Assembly (NCBI RefSeq): GCF_028993555.1
Contig: NZ_CP118610.1
Location: 434,001-498,000, forward strand
Length of the DNA: 64,000 bases
Reading direction: 5' to 3'
From: Ensifer adhaerens
GTDB lineage: Bacteria; Pseudomonadota; Alphaproteobacteria; Rhizobiales; Rhizobiaceae
Part shown: positions 17,154 to 25,553 of the stretch, one piece after another
How positions within the stretch are numbered: the first letter of the stretch is position 1
Layout of the letters: every line of letters starts with the position of its first letter
Notes under the pieces: generated by a model
Seen by the model: the letters and a program-made list of their open reading frames with translations, nothing else
Databases searched by the model: none
Told to the model about the DNA's origin: nothing
Translations under genes and position numbers: made by a program

Positions 17154-17924
17154 TTATATGACGATAACCTTCGTGCCCAGCTTCACGCGCTCATAGAGGT
17201 CGACGACGTCTTCGTTGCGCATGCGAATGCAGCCGGAGGAAACGGCATAGCCGATCGTCCAGGGCGCATTGGTCCCGTGGATCCGATAAAGTGTCGAGCC
17301 GAGATACATGGCGCGTGCGCCAAGCGGGTTTTCCGGGCCGCCGTCCATGCGCGCCGGCAGGTAGTGGCCCTTGGCGGCTTCGCGGCTGATCATCTCCTGC
17401 GGCGGCGTCCAGCTCGGCCACTCGGCCTTGCGGGTGACCTTGTGGGCGCCTGCCCATTCAAAGCCGGGCTTGCCGACGCCGACGCCATAACGCCGTGCCT
17501 CACCGTTGCCGGTCACCAGATAGAGGAAGCGGTTGTTAGTATCGATGACGATCGTGCCCGGCTGTTCCTTGCTTTCGTAGGCGACTGTCTGCGGCAGGTA
17601 TTGCGGGTCGAATTTCGACTTGACCGGCCGTTGGGCGCGCGTGGCGTTCGCCGGCTGGATTAACGGGTTGATGGCGCGGCGCTTGACCTGCGGCTGGCCG
17701 ACCTGCCCTTGATAATACTGTTTTCGGGTGGCCGCTGGAATCTGCTGCCGGTAGATCACCTGCCGCGTGCGGGCCTGTTGCCCACCGAGCTGCATCACCC
17801 AGGGAGCGGTGAGGTCAGGGCTGACGACAACGGGAGGCCGGTTCTGATACCTGTCCTGTGCCTCTGCCTGGCCGGCGACGAAGGTCAGAAGGGAGGCGGC
17901 TATAAGAAGGGATTTTTTCAACAT
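17154..17924 (-). CDS. L,D-transpeptidase (YkuD/ErfK family), second copy
   Basis: This 256-residue secreted protein has a signal peptide (residues 1-22, ending AEA), then about 90 residues rich in Q, R and P, and a YkuD domain. The catalytic SSGCIRM has its cysteine at residue 232 and the preceding histidine lies in LYRIHGTNAPWTIG. It is clearly a paralogue of the gene at 16277: both share GIGVGRDGF/GVGVGKPGFEWAG-type and WPTWTPP/WPSWTPP segments. It ends only about 25 residues after the active site (TKVIVI), shorter than the neighbour, which continues past the same point. The 181-base gap to the first copy shows no terminator. Confidence 0.92.
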   Translation of the reverse strand: MLKKSLLIAASLLTFVAGQAEAQDRYQNRPPVVVSPDLTAPWVMQLGGQQARTRQVIYRQQIPAATRKQYYQGQVGQPQVKRRAINPLIQPANATRAQRPVKSKFDPQYLPQTVAYESKEQPGTIVIDTNNRFLYLVTGNGEARRYGVGVGKPGFEWAGAHKVTRKAEWPSWTPPQEMISREAAKGHYLPARMDGGPENPLGARAMYLGSTLYRIHGTNAPWTIGYAVSSGCIRMRNEDVVDLYERVKLGTKVIVI

Positions 17925-18175
17925 CGGACGGACTCGCTACCTTTCGCCGAAATTCACCAAGGGGGCGCAGACAGCCGAGAACCGGACGCTCAAGCGGGGG
18001 TATGCGCCTTGGCAATGGCGCGATCGTGTCACCGGGGGGCCACCGAATGGTAAACGGCGCTTCATTAAAAGACGATGGTGCCGATAAAGCTTTGGGTAGG
18101 GTTATCCGCCGCTTTAGGAATCTGGTTTGCAAATGGTAAAGGCACCGAAATGGCGAATGTGGAGCGAGAAAAGCG

Positions 18176-18820
18176 ATGACGGCGAGCGGCATAGTGATCG
18201 GTGAGGATGGACTTCAGCGCTGCGCCTGGCAGGGCAATCTCGACGACTATCGTCGCTATCATGACGATGAATGGGGACGCCCGGTCACGGACGACCGCCG
18301 CCTGTTCGAGAAGATCTGCCTTGAAGGCTTCCAGTCCGGCCTGTCGTGGCTGACGATCCTGCGCAAGCGCGAGGCATTCCGTGCCGCCTTTGCCGGCTTC
18401 GATTTCGACAAGGTCGCGAAGTTCGGTGAGACGGACATCGAGCGCTGCCTTGGCGACACGGGCATCGTCCGCCACCGCGGCAAGATCGTTTCGACCATCA
18501 ACAATGCCCGTCGCGCCCAGGAGCTCAGACAGGAATTCGGTTCTCTTGCGGGCTATTTCTGGTCGTATGAGCCGCAGGCAGCGGAACGCCCGAAACTGGT
18601 GACCTATGAGGCGATCGTCGCCAATCCGACGACCCCGACCTCGACGCGGATTTCCAAGGACCTGAAAAAGCGCGGCTGGACCTTCGTTGGTCCGACGACG
18701 ATCTACGCCTTCATGCAGGCCATGGGCCTCGTCAACGATCACATCGAAGGCTGCCATTGCCGCACAGCGGTCGAGGAACTGCGTGGCAAGCTCGTAAGGC
18801 CCGGGGCCGGCGTGGCCTGA
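18176..18820 (+). CDS. tag: DNA-3-methyladenine glycosylase I
   Basis: This 214-residue base-excision repair enzyme removes 3-methyladenine from alkylated DNA. It starts with the conserved block RCAWQGNLDDYRRYHDDEWG, where the cysteine and histidine belong to the zinc site, and has the family's FEKICLEGFQSGLSW and YAFMQAMGLVNDH segments. The C-terminal histidine/cysteine pair of the zinc snap is in GCHC. Length is close to E. coli Tag with a slightly longer tail. It is transcribed alone. Confidence 0.94.
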   Translation: MTASGIVIGEDGLQRCAWQGNLDDYRRYHDDEWGRPVTDDRRLFEKICLEGFQSGLSWLTILRKREAFRAAFAGFDFDKVAKFGETDIERCLGDTGIVRHRGKIVSTINNARRAQELRQEFGSLAGYFWSYEPQAAERPKLVTYEAIVANPTTPTSTRISKDLKKRGWTFVGPTTIYAFMQAMGLVNDHIEGCHCRTAVEELRGKLVRPGAGVA

Positions 18821-18951
18821 TTGATGCGCCCGTCGTCAGATTGGCGATGGGCGTTTCCGGGCGAAGGCTTAGCAGGAGCGAGCGCCGTCGAGGCGGTCCT
18901 TGGAACCACTTCAATCCGGAGAAGGGTTGTTGGTGGATTCAAGCTTTGTGT

Positions 18952-19386
18952 TCAAACGCAGAGCATCACACGCTCGCGCGGAAAGGCGAAGACGCCTTGC
19001 AGCAGATCCTCGCCACCAGGCGTTCCCAACGCCGACCGCCCGATGCAGAAAAGCTGCGCTTTCAAGGTCGGCACGTGCACCATGGCAGTAAAGCAGAAGG
19101 ATGAGGACGAAGCGCTCGCCTGTTCGAGAATGTTGAGCACGGTCGGGCGATCCTTTCGGTCATAGGCGCGCACCAGATCGATGACGCCGCAGGAAGGAGC
19201 GGAGATGCCGAGCAAGGCGGTGGTCTGTTGGCCGAGCTGGAAAATGCCGGTCGCGAGATCGCAGCGCCAGGCTTCCATGAAGTAGGTCGCCTCGTCGAGG
19301 CCCCGCATCCAATTGTCATCGGCGCCCAGATGACCGGGCCGGATCGCCCCACAGCCTGGTGTCATGAATCTCAACATGATGCCCAT
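18952..19386 (-). CDS. Small stand-alone PAS-like protein (paralogue of 28471-28920)
   Basis: This 144-residue protein has no recognised family name here. Its central part (about residues 38-135) has the layout of a PAS fold: W-x-C-D-L-x-TG-x-F-x-LG, then G-x-x-D-L-V-R-x-YD-x-x-DR, then VLxxLEQA, SSFCF and LFCIGRSA, ending with GVFAFPR. The same order and many of the same residues occur in the product of the gene at 28471-28920, so the two are paralogues. No output domain, signal peptide or membrane segment is present. Alternative starts exist (for example the methionine three residues in). It lies convergent to tag. Confidence 0.65.
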   Translation of the reverse strand: MGIMLRFMTPGCGAIRPGHLGADDNWMRGLDEATYFMEAWRCDLATGIFQLGQQTTALLGISAPSCGVIDLVRAYDRKDRPTVLNILEQASASSSSFCFTAMVHVPTLKAQLFCIGRSALGTPGGEDLLQGVFAFPRERVMLCV

Positions 19387-19809
19387 CCCTCTCTTCGCGC
19401 CGGTCGCGAGAAGCCTCTGCAGGAAACCGCCATTCCCGATGAAATGTTCGCCGTTCCATGTTGCCGTTGGGGTCTTCGGTCCGATGTTCTCATCGCATCC
19501 GGAGTGACCTGTGGGTCAATGCTCCAGGCCCAAGTTAGCCGATCATTTCCCTGATCGAAACGTCGACGGATCGCCCGGGTGATAAACTTTCGGTGATTAT
19601 TGTCGCTCTATTACTCCTTATAGTTGAGGTCAAGTCGTTCCGATCAGTGGGGTCGAGGCAATCGGCTCCAGCTTCGTCTCGTGCCGAGTGCCCCGCATAG
19701 CTTGCCACGACCGGCGCGACGTCACGCTTTGCGCGGTGCAAACCCTTGCCGCCCCCCACTTGATCCGATAGGGAAAGCTGCCAACACGCTGACAGCCCGG
19801 AATGCTCCC
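19387..19809. other. Intergenic region upstream of hisS
   Basis: This 423-base stretch separates the PAS-like gene from hisS. It contains the promoters of both genes but no box could be placed with confidence. An AT-rich patch at about 19580-19630 is the likeliest promoter position. In-frame upstream codons for hisS run back to 19624, but they encode an arginine/serine-rich stretch not found in HisS. Confidence 0.5.
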
Positions 19810-21321
19810 ATGACCGAGAAACAGAAGAAACCGCAGAAGCTCAAGGCGCGCCTGCCGCGCGGCTTTGTCGATCGCTCCGCCGCCGATATTCGCGCGACAG
19901 ACGAAATGATCGGCAAGATCCGGGCCGTCTACGAGCATTATGGTTTCGATCCGGTCGAAACACCGCTGTTCGAATACACCGATGCACTTGGCAAGTTCCT
20001 GCCCGACAGCGACCGTCCGAACGAGGGTGTCTTCTCGCTGACGGACGACGATGATCAGTGGATGTCGCTGCGCTATGACCTGACGGCGCCGCTCGCCCGC
20101 CACGTTGCCGAGAACTTCAACGAGATCCAGCTGCCGTTCCGCACCTACCGTGCCGGTTACGTCTTCCGCAATGAGAAGCCGGGCCCCGGCCGCTTCCGCC
20201 AGTTCATGCAGTTCGACGCCGATACGGTCGGTGCCGCCGGCGTCCAGGCGGATGCCGAAATGTGCATGATGATGGCCGACACCATGGAAGCGCTCGGCAT
20301 CGCGCGCGGCGATTACGTCATCCGCGTCAACAACCGCAAGGTGCTCGACGGCGTCATGGAAGCGATCGGCCTTGGTGGCGACGACAAGGCCAACGCCCGC
20401 CTGACGGTTCTTCGTGCCATCGACAAGCTCGACAAGTTCGGCACAGAAGGCGTGCGGCTCTTGCTTGGCGAAGGCCGCAAGGATGAAAGCGGCGACTTCA
20501 CCAAGGGTGCGGGCCTCAGTGCCGAGCAGATCGACAAGGTGCTCTTCTTCGTCGGTATCAAGGACTATGCGACAAGCGCTGCCGAACTTGCAGCCCTTGT
20601 TGCCGGCACGTCGAAGGGCGGCGAAGGCGTCGAGGAACTGAACACCATCCGCAGCCTGGTATTGAGTGCCGGCTATGAGGCCGACCGCATCAAGATCGAT
20701 CCCTCGGTGGTACGTGGTCTCGAATATTATACCGGCCCGGTCTTCGAGGCCGAGCTGCAGTTTGCCGTCACCAACGAGAAGGGCGAGAAGGTCGTCTTCG
20801 GTTCGGTTGGCGGCGGTGGCCGCTATGACGGCCTCGTCTCGCGCTTCATGGGGCAGCCGGTGCCGGCGACCGGCTTCTCGATCGGCGTGTCCCGCCTGAT
20901 GACGGCGCTCAAGAACCTCGGCAAGCTCGGCGCCTCCGAAGTTCTGGCCCCGGTCGTCGTCTGTGTCATGGACCGCGACATCGAGAGCATGGGCCACTAC
21001 CAGCGCTTCGTGCAGCAGCTCCGCCACGCCGGCATCCGTGCTGAAATGTACCAGGGCAACAAGAAGAACTTTGGTGACCAGCTGAAATATGCCGACCGTC
21101 GCGGTTCGCCGTTGGCCGTCATTCAGGGCGGCGACGAGCGCGCCGCGGGTCTCGTGCAGATCAAGGACCTGATCGAGGGCAAGCGCCTGTCGGGTGAAAT
21201 CGAGGACAACGCGGCCTGGCGCGAGGCGCGTGTGGCTCAGGTTTCCGTCCCGACCACGGAACTGGTCGAAAAGGTACGCGAGATGCTGGCGGCGCAGGCC
21301 GAGGATCGGGCAAGGGGCTGA
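19810..21321 (+). CDS. hisS: Histidyl-tRNA synthetase
   Basis: This 503-residue class II synthetase charges tRNA-His. It has the motif 2 region with the [21 protein letters not shown] loop (here [18 protein letters not shown]), the histidine-binding signature [11 protein letters not shown], and motif 3 near GFSIGVSRL. The C-terminal part is the anticodon-binding domain. The start at 19810 ([11 protein letters not shown]) is preferred over the longer open frame. It is followed six bases later by hisZ and then hisG, giving a likely operon in which a synthetase and its catalytically dead relative are made together. Confidence 0.96.
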   Translation: MTEKQKKPQKLKARLPRGFVDRSAADIRATDEMIGKIRAVYEHYGFDPVETPLFEYTDALGKFLPDSDRPNEGVFSLTDDDDQWMSLRYDLTAPLARHVAENFNEIQLPFRTYRAGYVFRNEKPGPGRFRQFMQFDADTVGAAGVQADAEMCMMMADTMEALGIARGDYVIRVNNRKVLDGVMEAIGLGGDDKANARLTVLRAIDKLDKFGTEGVRLLLGEGRKDESGDFTKGAGLSAEQIDKVLFFVGIKDYATSAAELAALVAGTSKGGEGVEELNTIRSLVLSAGYEADRIKIDPSVVRGLEYYTGPVFEAELQFAVTNEKGEKVVFGSVGGGGRYDGLVSRFMGQPVPATGFSIGVSRLMTALKNLGKLGASEVLAPVVVCVMDRDIESMGHYQRFVQQLRHAGIRAEMYQGNKKNFGDQLKYADRRGSPLAVIQGGDERAAGLVQIKDLIEGKRLSGEIEDNAAWREARVAQVSVPTTELVEKVREMLAAQAEDRARG

Positions 21322-21326
21322 CGGTC

Positions 21327-22469
21327 ATGGCCCTCATCAACCTGCCTGCCTTCGCCGACGAACTGCTTGCCGACTTCGAAAGCCTCGGCACGCTGCGCGT
21401 CGATACCCCGGTGATCCAGCCGGCCGAACCCTTCCTCGCCATGGCTGGCGAGGATCTGCGACGCCGCATTTTCATGACCGAAAGCGAAACGGGCGAGAGC
21501 CTGTGCCTGCGTCCTGAGTTCACGATCCCGGTCTGCCTGCGCCACATCGAGGCGGTGACCGGCACGCCAAAGCGCTACGCTTATCTCGGCGAGGTCTTCC
21601 GCCAGCGCCGCGAGGGCGGCAACGAGTTTTATCAGGCCGGCATCGAGGATCTCGGCGACACCGACATCGCTAGTGCCGATGCGCGCATCGTCGGTGATGC
21701 CATGCGGGTCGTTGCCAACCGCTTGCCTGGCCGCACGCTCAGTGTGACGCTCGGTGATCAGGCGGTGTTCGAGGCGGTCGTCGGCGCCTGCGGCCTGCCA
21801 GCCGGATGGCAGAAGCGGCTGATCCATGCCTTTGGCGACCAGAAGCACCTAAAGAAGCTGCTCACGGAACTCGCCCATCCGCGTACGGTCGGTGTCTTCG
21901 GCCCAGAGGTGGTCCGCCTGTCGATGGACGGACTGCTCGAGGATGAAGCCCGCCTCGTCGCCCATATCGCCGAAACGATGGAAGCGACCGGCTACTCCAC
22001 CAATGCCAGCCGTTCGCCGCAGGACATCGCCCGGCGGCTGAAGGAAAAGATGGAGCTGGCGAACACGCAGCTCGATCGCAAGACGCTGGACCAGGTTGGC
22101 GCGTTCCTGGCGCTCGATGTGCCGCTTGCCGATGCTCCGGCGGCACTCTTTGCCTTCGCGCAGAAGTCCGGCCTCAAGCTCGATGAGGCGCTCGTCCGTT
22201 TCGAAGCCCGTGTCGCAGCACTTTCCAAGGCCGGTGCCGACATCGGCGCAATCCGCTACCGCGCCGCCTTCGGACGTCCGCTCGACTATTACACTGGCCT
22301 CGTCTTCGAGGTCGAAGTCGCCGGCATTCAGGCGGTTCTCGCCGGCGGAGGTCGCTTTGACCGGCTGCTGACGCTGCTCGGCGCCCGCGAACACATTCCC
22401 GCCGTCGGTTTCTCGCTCTGGCTCGACCGCATCGAAAAGGCGATTGCCTCTGAAGGAGGCGTCCAATGA
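21327..22469 (+). CDS. hisZ: ATP phosphoribosyltransferase regulatory subunit HisZ
   Basis: This 380-residue protein is a class II synthetase-like subunit without tRNA charging activity. It pairs with the short HisG to form the first enzyme of histidine synthesis and carries the feedback site. It keeps the HisS-like [12 protein letters not shown] block and a [13 protein letters not shown] segment, but lacks the anticodon-binding domain, as expected. It starts five bases after hisS stops, and its stop overlaps the hisG start (ATGA). Confidence 0.95.
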   Translation: MALINLPAFADELLADFESLGTLRVDTPVIQPAEPFLAMAGEDLRRRIFMTESETGESLCLRPEFTIPVCLRHIEAVTGTPKRYAYLGEVFRQRREGGNEFYQAGIEDLGDTDIASADARIVGDAMRVVANRLPGRTLSVTLGDQAVFEAVVGACGLPAGWQKRLIHAFGDQKHLKKLLTELAHPRTVGVFGPEVVRLSMDGLLEDEARLVAHIAETMEATGYSTNASRSPQDIARRLKEKMELANTQLDRKTLDQVGAFLALDVPLADAPAALFAFAQKSGLKLDEALVRFEARVAALSKAGADIGAIRYRAAFGRPLDYYTGLVFEVEVAGIQAVLAGGGRFDRLLTLLGAREHIPAVGFSLWLDRIEKAIASEGGVQ

Positions 22470-23161
22470 CCATCACCATCGCGCTACCGTCCAAGGGGCG
22501 GATGAAGGACGACGCCTCGGCGATCTTCGAGCGGGCCGGCATGAAGATTGTCGCCGTCGGCAATGACCGCTCCTATCGCGGCCGGGTCGAGGGTTCTGAT
22601 GATGTGGAGATCGCTTTCCTCTCGGCCTCCGAGATTTCGCGAGAACTCGGAAGCGGCGCGATCGATTTCGGCGTCACCGGCGAGGATCTTGTACGCGAGG
22701 GGCTTGCCAATGCCGATGCCCGCGTCGAGTTCTGCGCTCGTCTCGGCTTCGGTCACGCCGATGTCGTCGTCGCGGTGCCGGAGATCTGGTACGACGTCGA
22801 CACCATGGCCGATCTCGGCGATGTTGCCGCGGACTTCCGTGCTCGGCATGGCCGCCGCCTGGCGATTGCGACCAAGTACTGGCGGCTGACGCAGAACCAT
22901 TTCTCGGGCAGCCACGGCATTCAGCTCTACCGCATCGTCGAGAGCCTGGGCGCCACCGAAGGCGCGCCGGCTTCCGGGTCTGCCGACATCATCGTCGACA
23001 TTACCTCGACTGGCTCGACGCTGAAGGCGAACCATCTGAAGATTCTGACGGACGGCGTGATCCTACGTTCGGAAGCCTGCCTGGTGCGGGCGCGTAAGTC
23101 GGCGCATGACGGCGATCCGGTTGTGGCACGGGTTATCGCAGCCGTTCGTGGCGTACTTTGA
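22466..23161 (+). CDS. hisG: ATP phosphoribosyltransferase, short form
   Basis: This 231-residue catalytic subunit condenses ATP with PRPP to begin histidine synthesis. It is the short HisG without the C-terminal regulatory domain, so it depends on HisZ next door. The substrate-binding folds are evident from [12 protein letters not shown] at the start and the late [19 protein letters not shown], which holds the PRPP loop. Four-base overlap with hisZ indicates coupled translation. Confidence 0.96.
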   Translation: MTITIALPSKGRMKDDASAIFERAGMKIVAVGNDRSYRGRVEGSDDVEIAFLSASEISRELGSGAIDFGVTGEDLVREGLANADARVEFCARLGFGHADVVVAVPEIWYDVDTMADLGDVAADFRARHGRRLAIATKYWRLTQNHFSGSHGIQLYRIVESLGATEGAPASGSADIIVDITSTGSTLKANHLKILTDGVILRSEACLVRARKSAHDGDPVVARVIAAVRGVL

Positions 23162-23317
23162 CGCTGCGAACGGGGCAGGGCGCACCCTACGGCAAACTCG
23201 GTGGCCCTGAGGACTGCAAAAAATAAAGTAGGGCCCTCACAAAGCGCGCCCTCCGCTCCTATGTAAGTCCTGCGGACGGCTCTGCCGTTTCCCGACATCC
23301 CGTTTCAGGAGACCTTC

Positions 23318-24025
23318 ATGGCCGATCTTTCCACCTTCCCGATCACCAAGCGCTGGCCGGCGAAAAACCCAGATTTGATCCAACTCTATTCGCTGCCGAC
23401 GCCAAATGGCGTGAAGGTCGCGATCGCGCTCGAAGAGTTGGGTCTTGCCTACGAGCCTCACCGGGTCGCCTTCGACGCCAACGAGCAGAAATCGCCGGAG
23501 TTTCTCTCACTTAATCCCAATGGCCGCATCCCCGCGATCATCGATCCCAATGGTCCGGATGGAAAGCCGATTGGCCTGTTCGAGTCCGGCGCGATCCTCA
23601 TCTATCTGGCGGAAAAGACCGGCAAGCTCCTGCCCGCCGATGCGGCCGGTCGCTACGAGACGATCTCCTGGGTGATGTTCCAGATGGGCGGCATCGGCCC
23701 GATGTTCGGCCAGTTCGGCCATTTCTTCAAGTTTGCGGCCGACAAGGTCGCCAACAATTCCTATCCCGTCGAGCGCTACCGCGACGAAGCCAAGCGCCTC
23801 CTCGGCGTGCTCGAGGCACGCCTTGAGGGGCGGCAATGGCTGATGGGCGACGAGTACACGATCGCCGATATCGCCACGTACCCGTGGGTCGAAGGTGCCC
23901 GCCGCTTCTATGGCGGTGCCGAGGTTCTCGAGTACAAGAGCTTCCCGAACGTGATGGCCTGGGTCGATCGCGGTCTCGCGCGCCCTGCGGCTCTGAAGGG
24001 CATGGAAGTGCCGCGCAAGGAATAG
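23318..24025 (+). CDS. Glutathione S-transferase (YfcG/YghU-like)
   Basis: This 235-residue glutathione S-transferase has an N-terminal thioredoxin-like domain (about residues 20-105) with YSLPTPNGVKVAIALEE and the LNPNGRIPAIID/LFESGAILIYLAEK glutathione-binding block, and an all-helical C-terminal domain with the GDEYTIADIATYPW N-capping motif. The wording is that of the Nu-class YfcG group, disulfide reductases and peroxidases acting with glutathione. The active-site position reads TPNG, as in that class, rather than tyrosine or cysteine. A good aggaga-type site precedes the ATG. Confidence 0.93.
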   Translation: MADLSTFPITKRWPAKNPDLIQLYSLPTPNGVKVAIALEELGLAYEPHRVAFDANEQKSPEFLSLNPNGRIPAIIDPNGPDGKPIGLFESGAILIYLAEKTGKLLPADAAGRYETISWVMFQMGGIGPMFGQFGHFFKFAADKVANNSYPVERYRDEAKRLLGVLEARLEGRQWLMGDEYTIADIATYPWVEGARRFYGGAEVLEYKSFPNVMAWVDRGLARPAALKGMEVPRKE

Positions 24026-24105
24026 CAATCGCGACAGCTCTGTGTCTGAGTTGACGAAGCTCGGGCGCAGGGCTAGGCCTTGCTGTACGGTCGAATAAGA
24101 AACGG

Positions 24106-25338
24106 GTGGAAAGCGTGTCAGGAAGGCTTGTAGTTGTCGGTGGCGGTCAGGCCGCCTTTGCCCTGGTTGCCAAGCTGCGTGCGCTCAATGACGAGCGGCC
24201 GATCACCATCGTTGCCTCCGAAGCGAGCCTGCCGTACCAGCGCCCGCCGCTTTCCAAGAAATACCTGTTGCGCGAGATGAGCCTCGACCGGCTCCTCTAC
24301 CGGCCGGAAGCCTGGTACGGCGATCACAATGTCGACGTGCGGCTCGAGACGACGGTGACCGGGCTTGATCGCGCCAGCAAGCGCGTGACGCTCAGCAGCG
24401 GGACGTTGCTCGAATACGAGGTGCTGGCCTTTGCCACCGGCGCCACCCCGCGCCGGTTACCCGCCTCCGTCGGCGGCGATCTCGATGGTGTGTTCGTGGT
24501 GCGCGACTTCAGGGACGCGGATCGCCTTGCCGAGGAAATGAAGCCCGGCCGCCGCGCCTTGGTCGTCGGCGGCGGTTACATCGGCCTGGAGGCGGCCGCT
24601 GTTGCCCGCACCAGCGGGCTCGAAGTCACCGTCATCGAAATGGCCGACCGCATCCTGCAACGCGTCGCCTCGTCGGCGACATCCGGCCTCGTGCGCGATA
24701 TTCACCATGCCCGTGGCGTCGACATCCGCGAGGGCACCGGCCTCAATCGTCTCGTTGGCGAAAATGGCCGAGTGACCGCAGCGGAACTTTCCGACGGATC
24801 GACCTTGCCGGTCGACGTCGTCATCGTCGGGATCGGCGTCACAGCCAATGACCGCCTGGCGCATGATGCGGGGCTGGAAACCGCCGGCGGTATCGTCGTC
24901 GATGCCTTTGGACGGACCGCCGACCCCGCGATCTTCGCCATGGGCGATTGTGCCGTGCTTCCCTGGGAAGACATGCGTATCCGGCTGGAATCGGTGCAGA
25001 ACGCCGTCGACCAGGCGGAGGCCGTTGCAGCGATCCTCGCCGGCGGCGAACACCCCTATGAACCCAAGCCCTGGTTCTGGTCCGATCAGTACGACGTCAA
25101 GCTGCAGATCGCCGGCTTCGGCCTCGGTCATGACGAAACGATCGTCAGGCTCGGCCAGCGCGAGGGCAGCGTGTCTGTCTGGTATTTCCGGCAGGGGCGA
25201 CTTGTCGCCGTCGATGCGATCAATGACGCCAAGGCCTATGTGACGGGCAAGAAGCTGCTCGAAACCGGCATCAATCCCGACCGGGCCGTCATCGCCGATC
25301 CGCAATCGGACCTCAAGGCGCTGCTCTCCCAACCCTGA
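24106..25338 (+). CDS. FAD-dependent ferredoxin/rubredoxin reductase
   Basis: This 410-residue flavoprotein is of the ferredoxin-reductase type that supplies electrons to oxygenases or P450s. It shows the N-terminal FAD fingerprint VVVGGGQAAFALVAKLR, a second dinucleotide fold for NADH (ALVVGGGYIGLEAAAVA), the ATG-like FATGATPRRL, and the FAMGDCAV flavin-binding aspartate. The C-terminal domain has the KPWFWSDQYDVKLQIAG signature of the family. The start is GTG at 24106; a GTG three codons on is an alternative. No partner ferredoxin or oxygenase gene is adjacent, so its physiological partner cannot be told. Confidence 0.92.
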   Translation: MESVSGRLVVVGGGQAAFALVAKLRALNDERPITIVASEASLPYQRPPLSKKYLLREMSLDRLLYRPEAWYGDHNVDVRLETTVTGLDRASKRVTLSSGTLLEYEVLAFATGATPRRLPASVGGDLDGVFVVRDFRDADRLAEEMKPGRRALVVGGGYIGLEAAAVARTSGLEVTVIEMADRILQRVASSATSGLVRDIHHARGVDIREGTGLNRLVGENGRVTAAELSDGSTLPVDVVIVGIGVTANDRLAHDAGLETAGGIVVDAFGRTADPAIFAMGDCAVLPWEDMRIRLESVQNAVDQAEAVAAILAGGEHPYEPKPWFWSDQYDVKLQIAGFGLGHDETIVRLGQREGSVSVWYFRQGRLVAVDAINDAKAYVTGKKLLETGINPDRAVIADPQSDLKALLSQP

Positions 25339-25366
25339 GTGGCAGAACCACGCCTGGCGGCGTTTC

Positions 25367-25390
25367 CCGCCTGCTGCAACTTGCAGGCGG
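25367..25390 (+). terminator. Weak terminator-like hairpin after the ferredoxin reductase
   Basis: ccgcctgc (25367-25374) and gcaggcgg (25383-25390) form a perfect 8-bp stem with an 8-base loop, followed by a T-rich but interrupted stretch (ttcgatttcaatttt). It lies 28 bases after the reductase stop. Confidence 0.5.
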
Positions 25391-25553
25391 TTCGATTTCA
25401 ATTTTCATTAACGACGAAACGACTGTTTTGCCTCGCAATTGTGGGGTTGAACCACGATTTATCATTTCCTTAAATCACCTGCCGCCAACACAGGTCGCTT
25501 AACTGGAGGCGAGAGGTCTCGTTTCCCGGCGGTTGTTGATTTAGGCGATTGCG

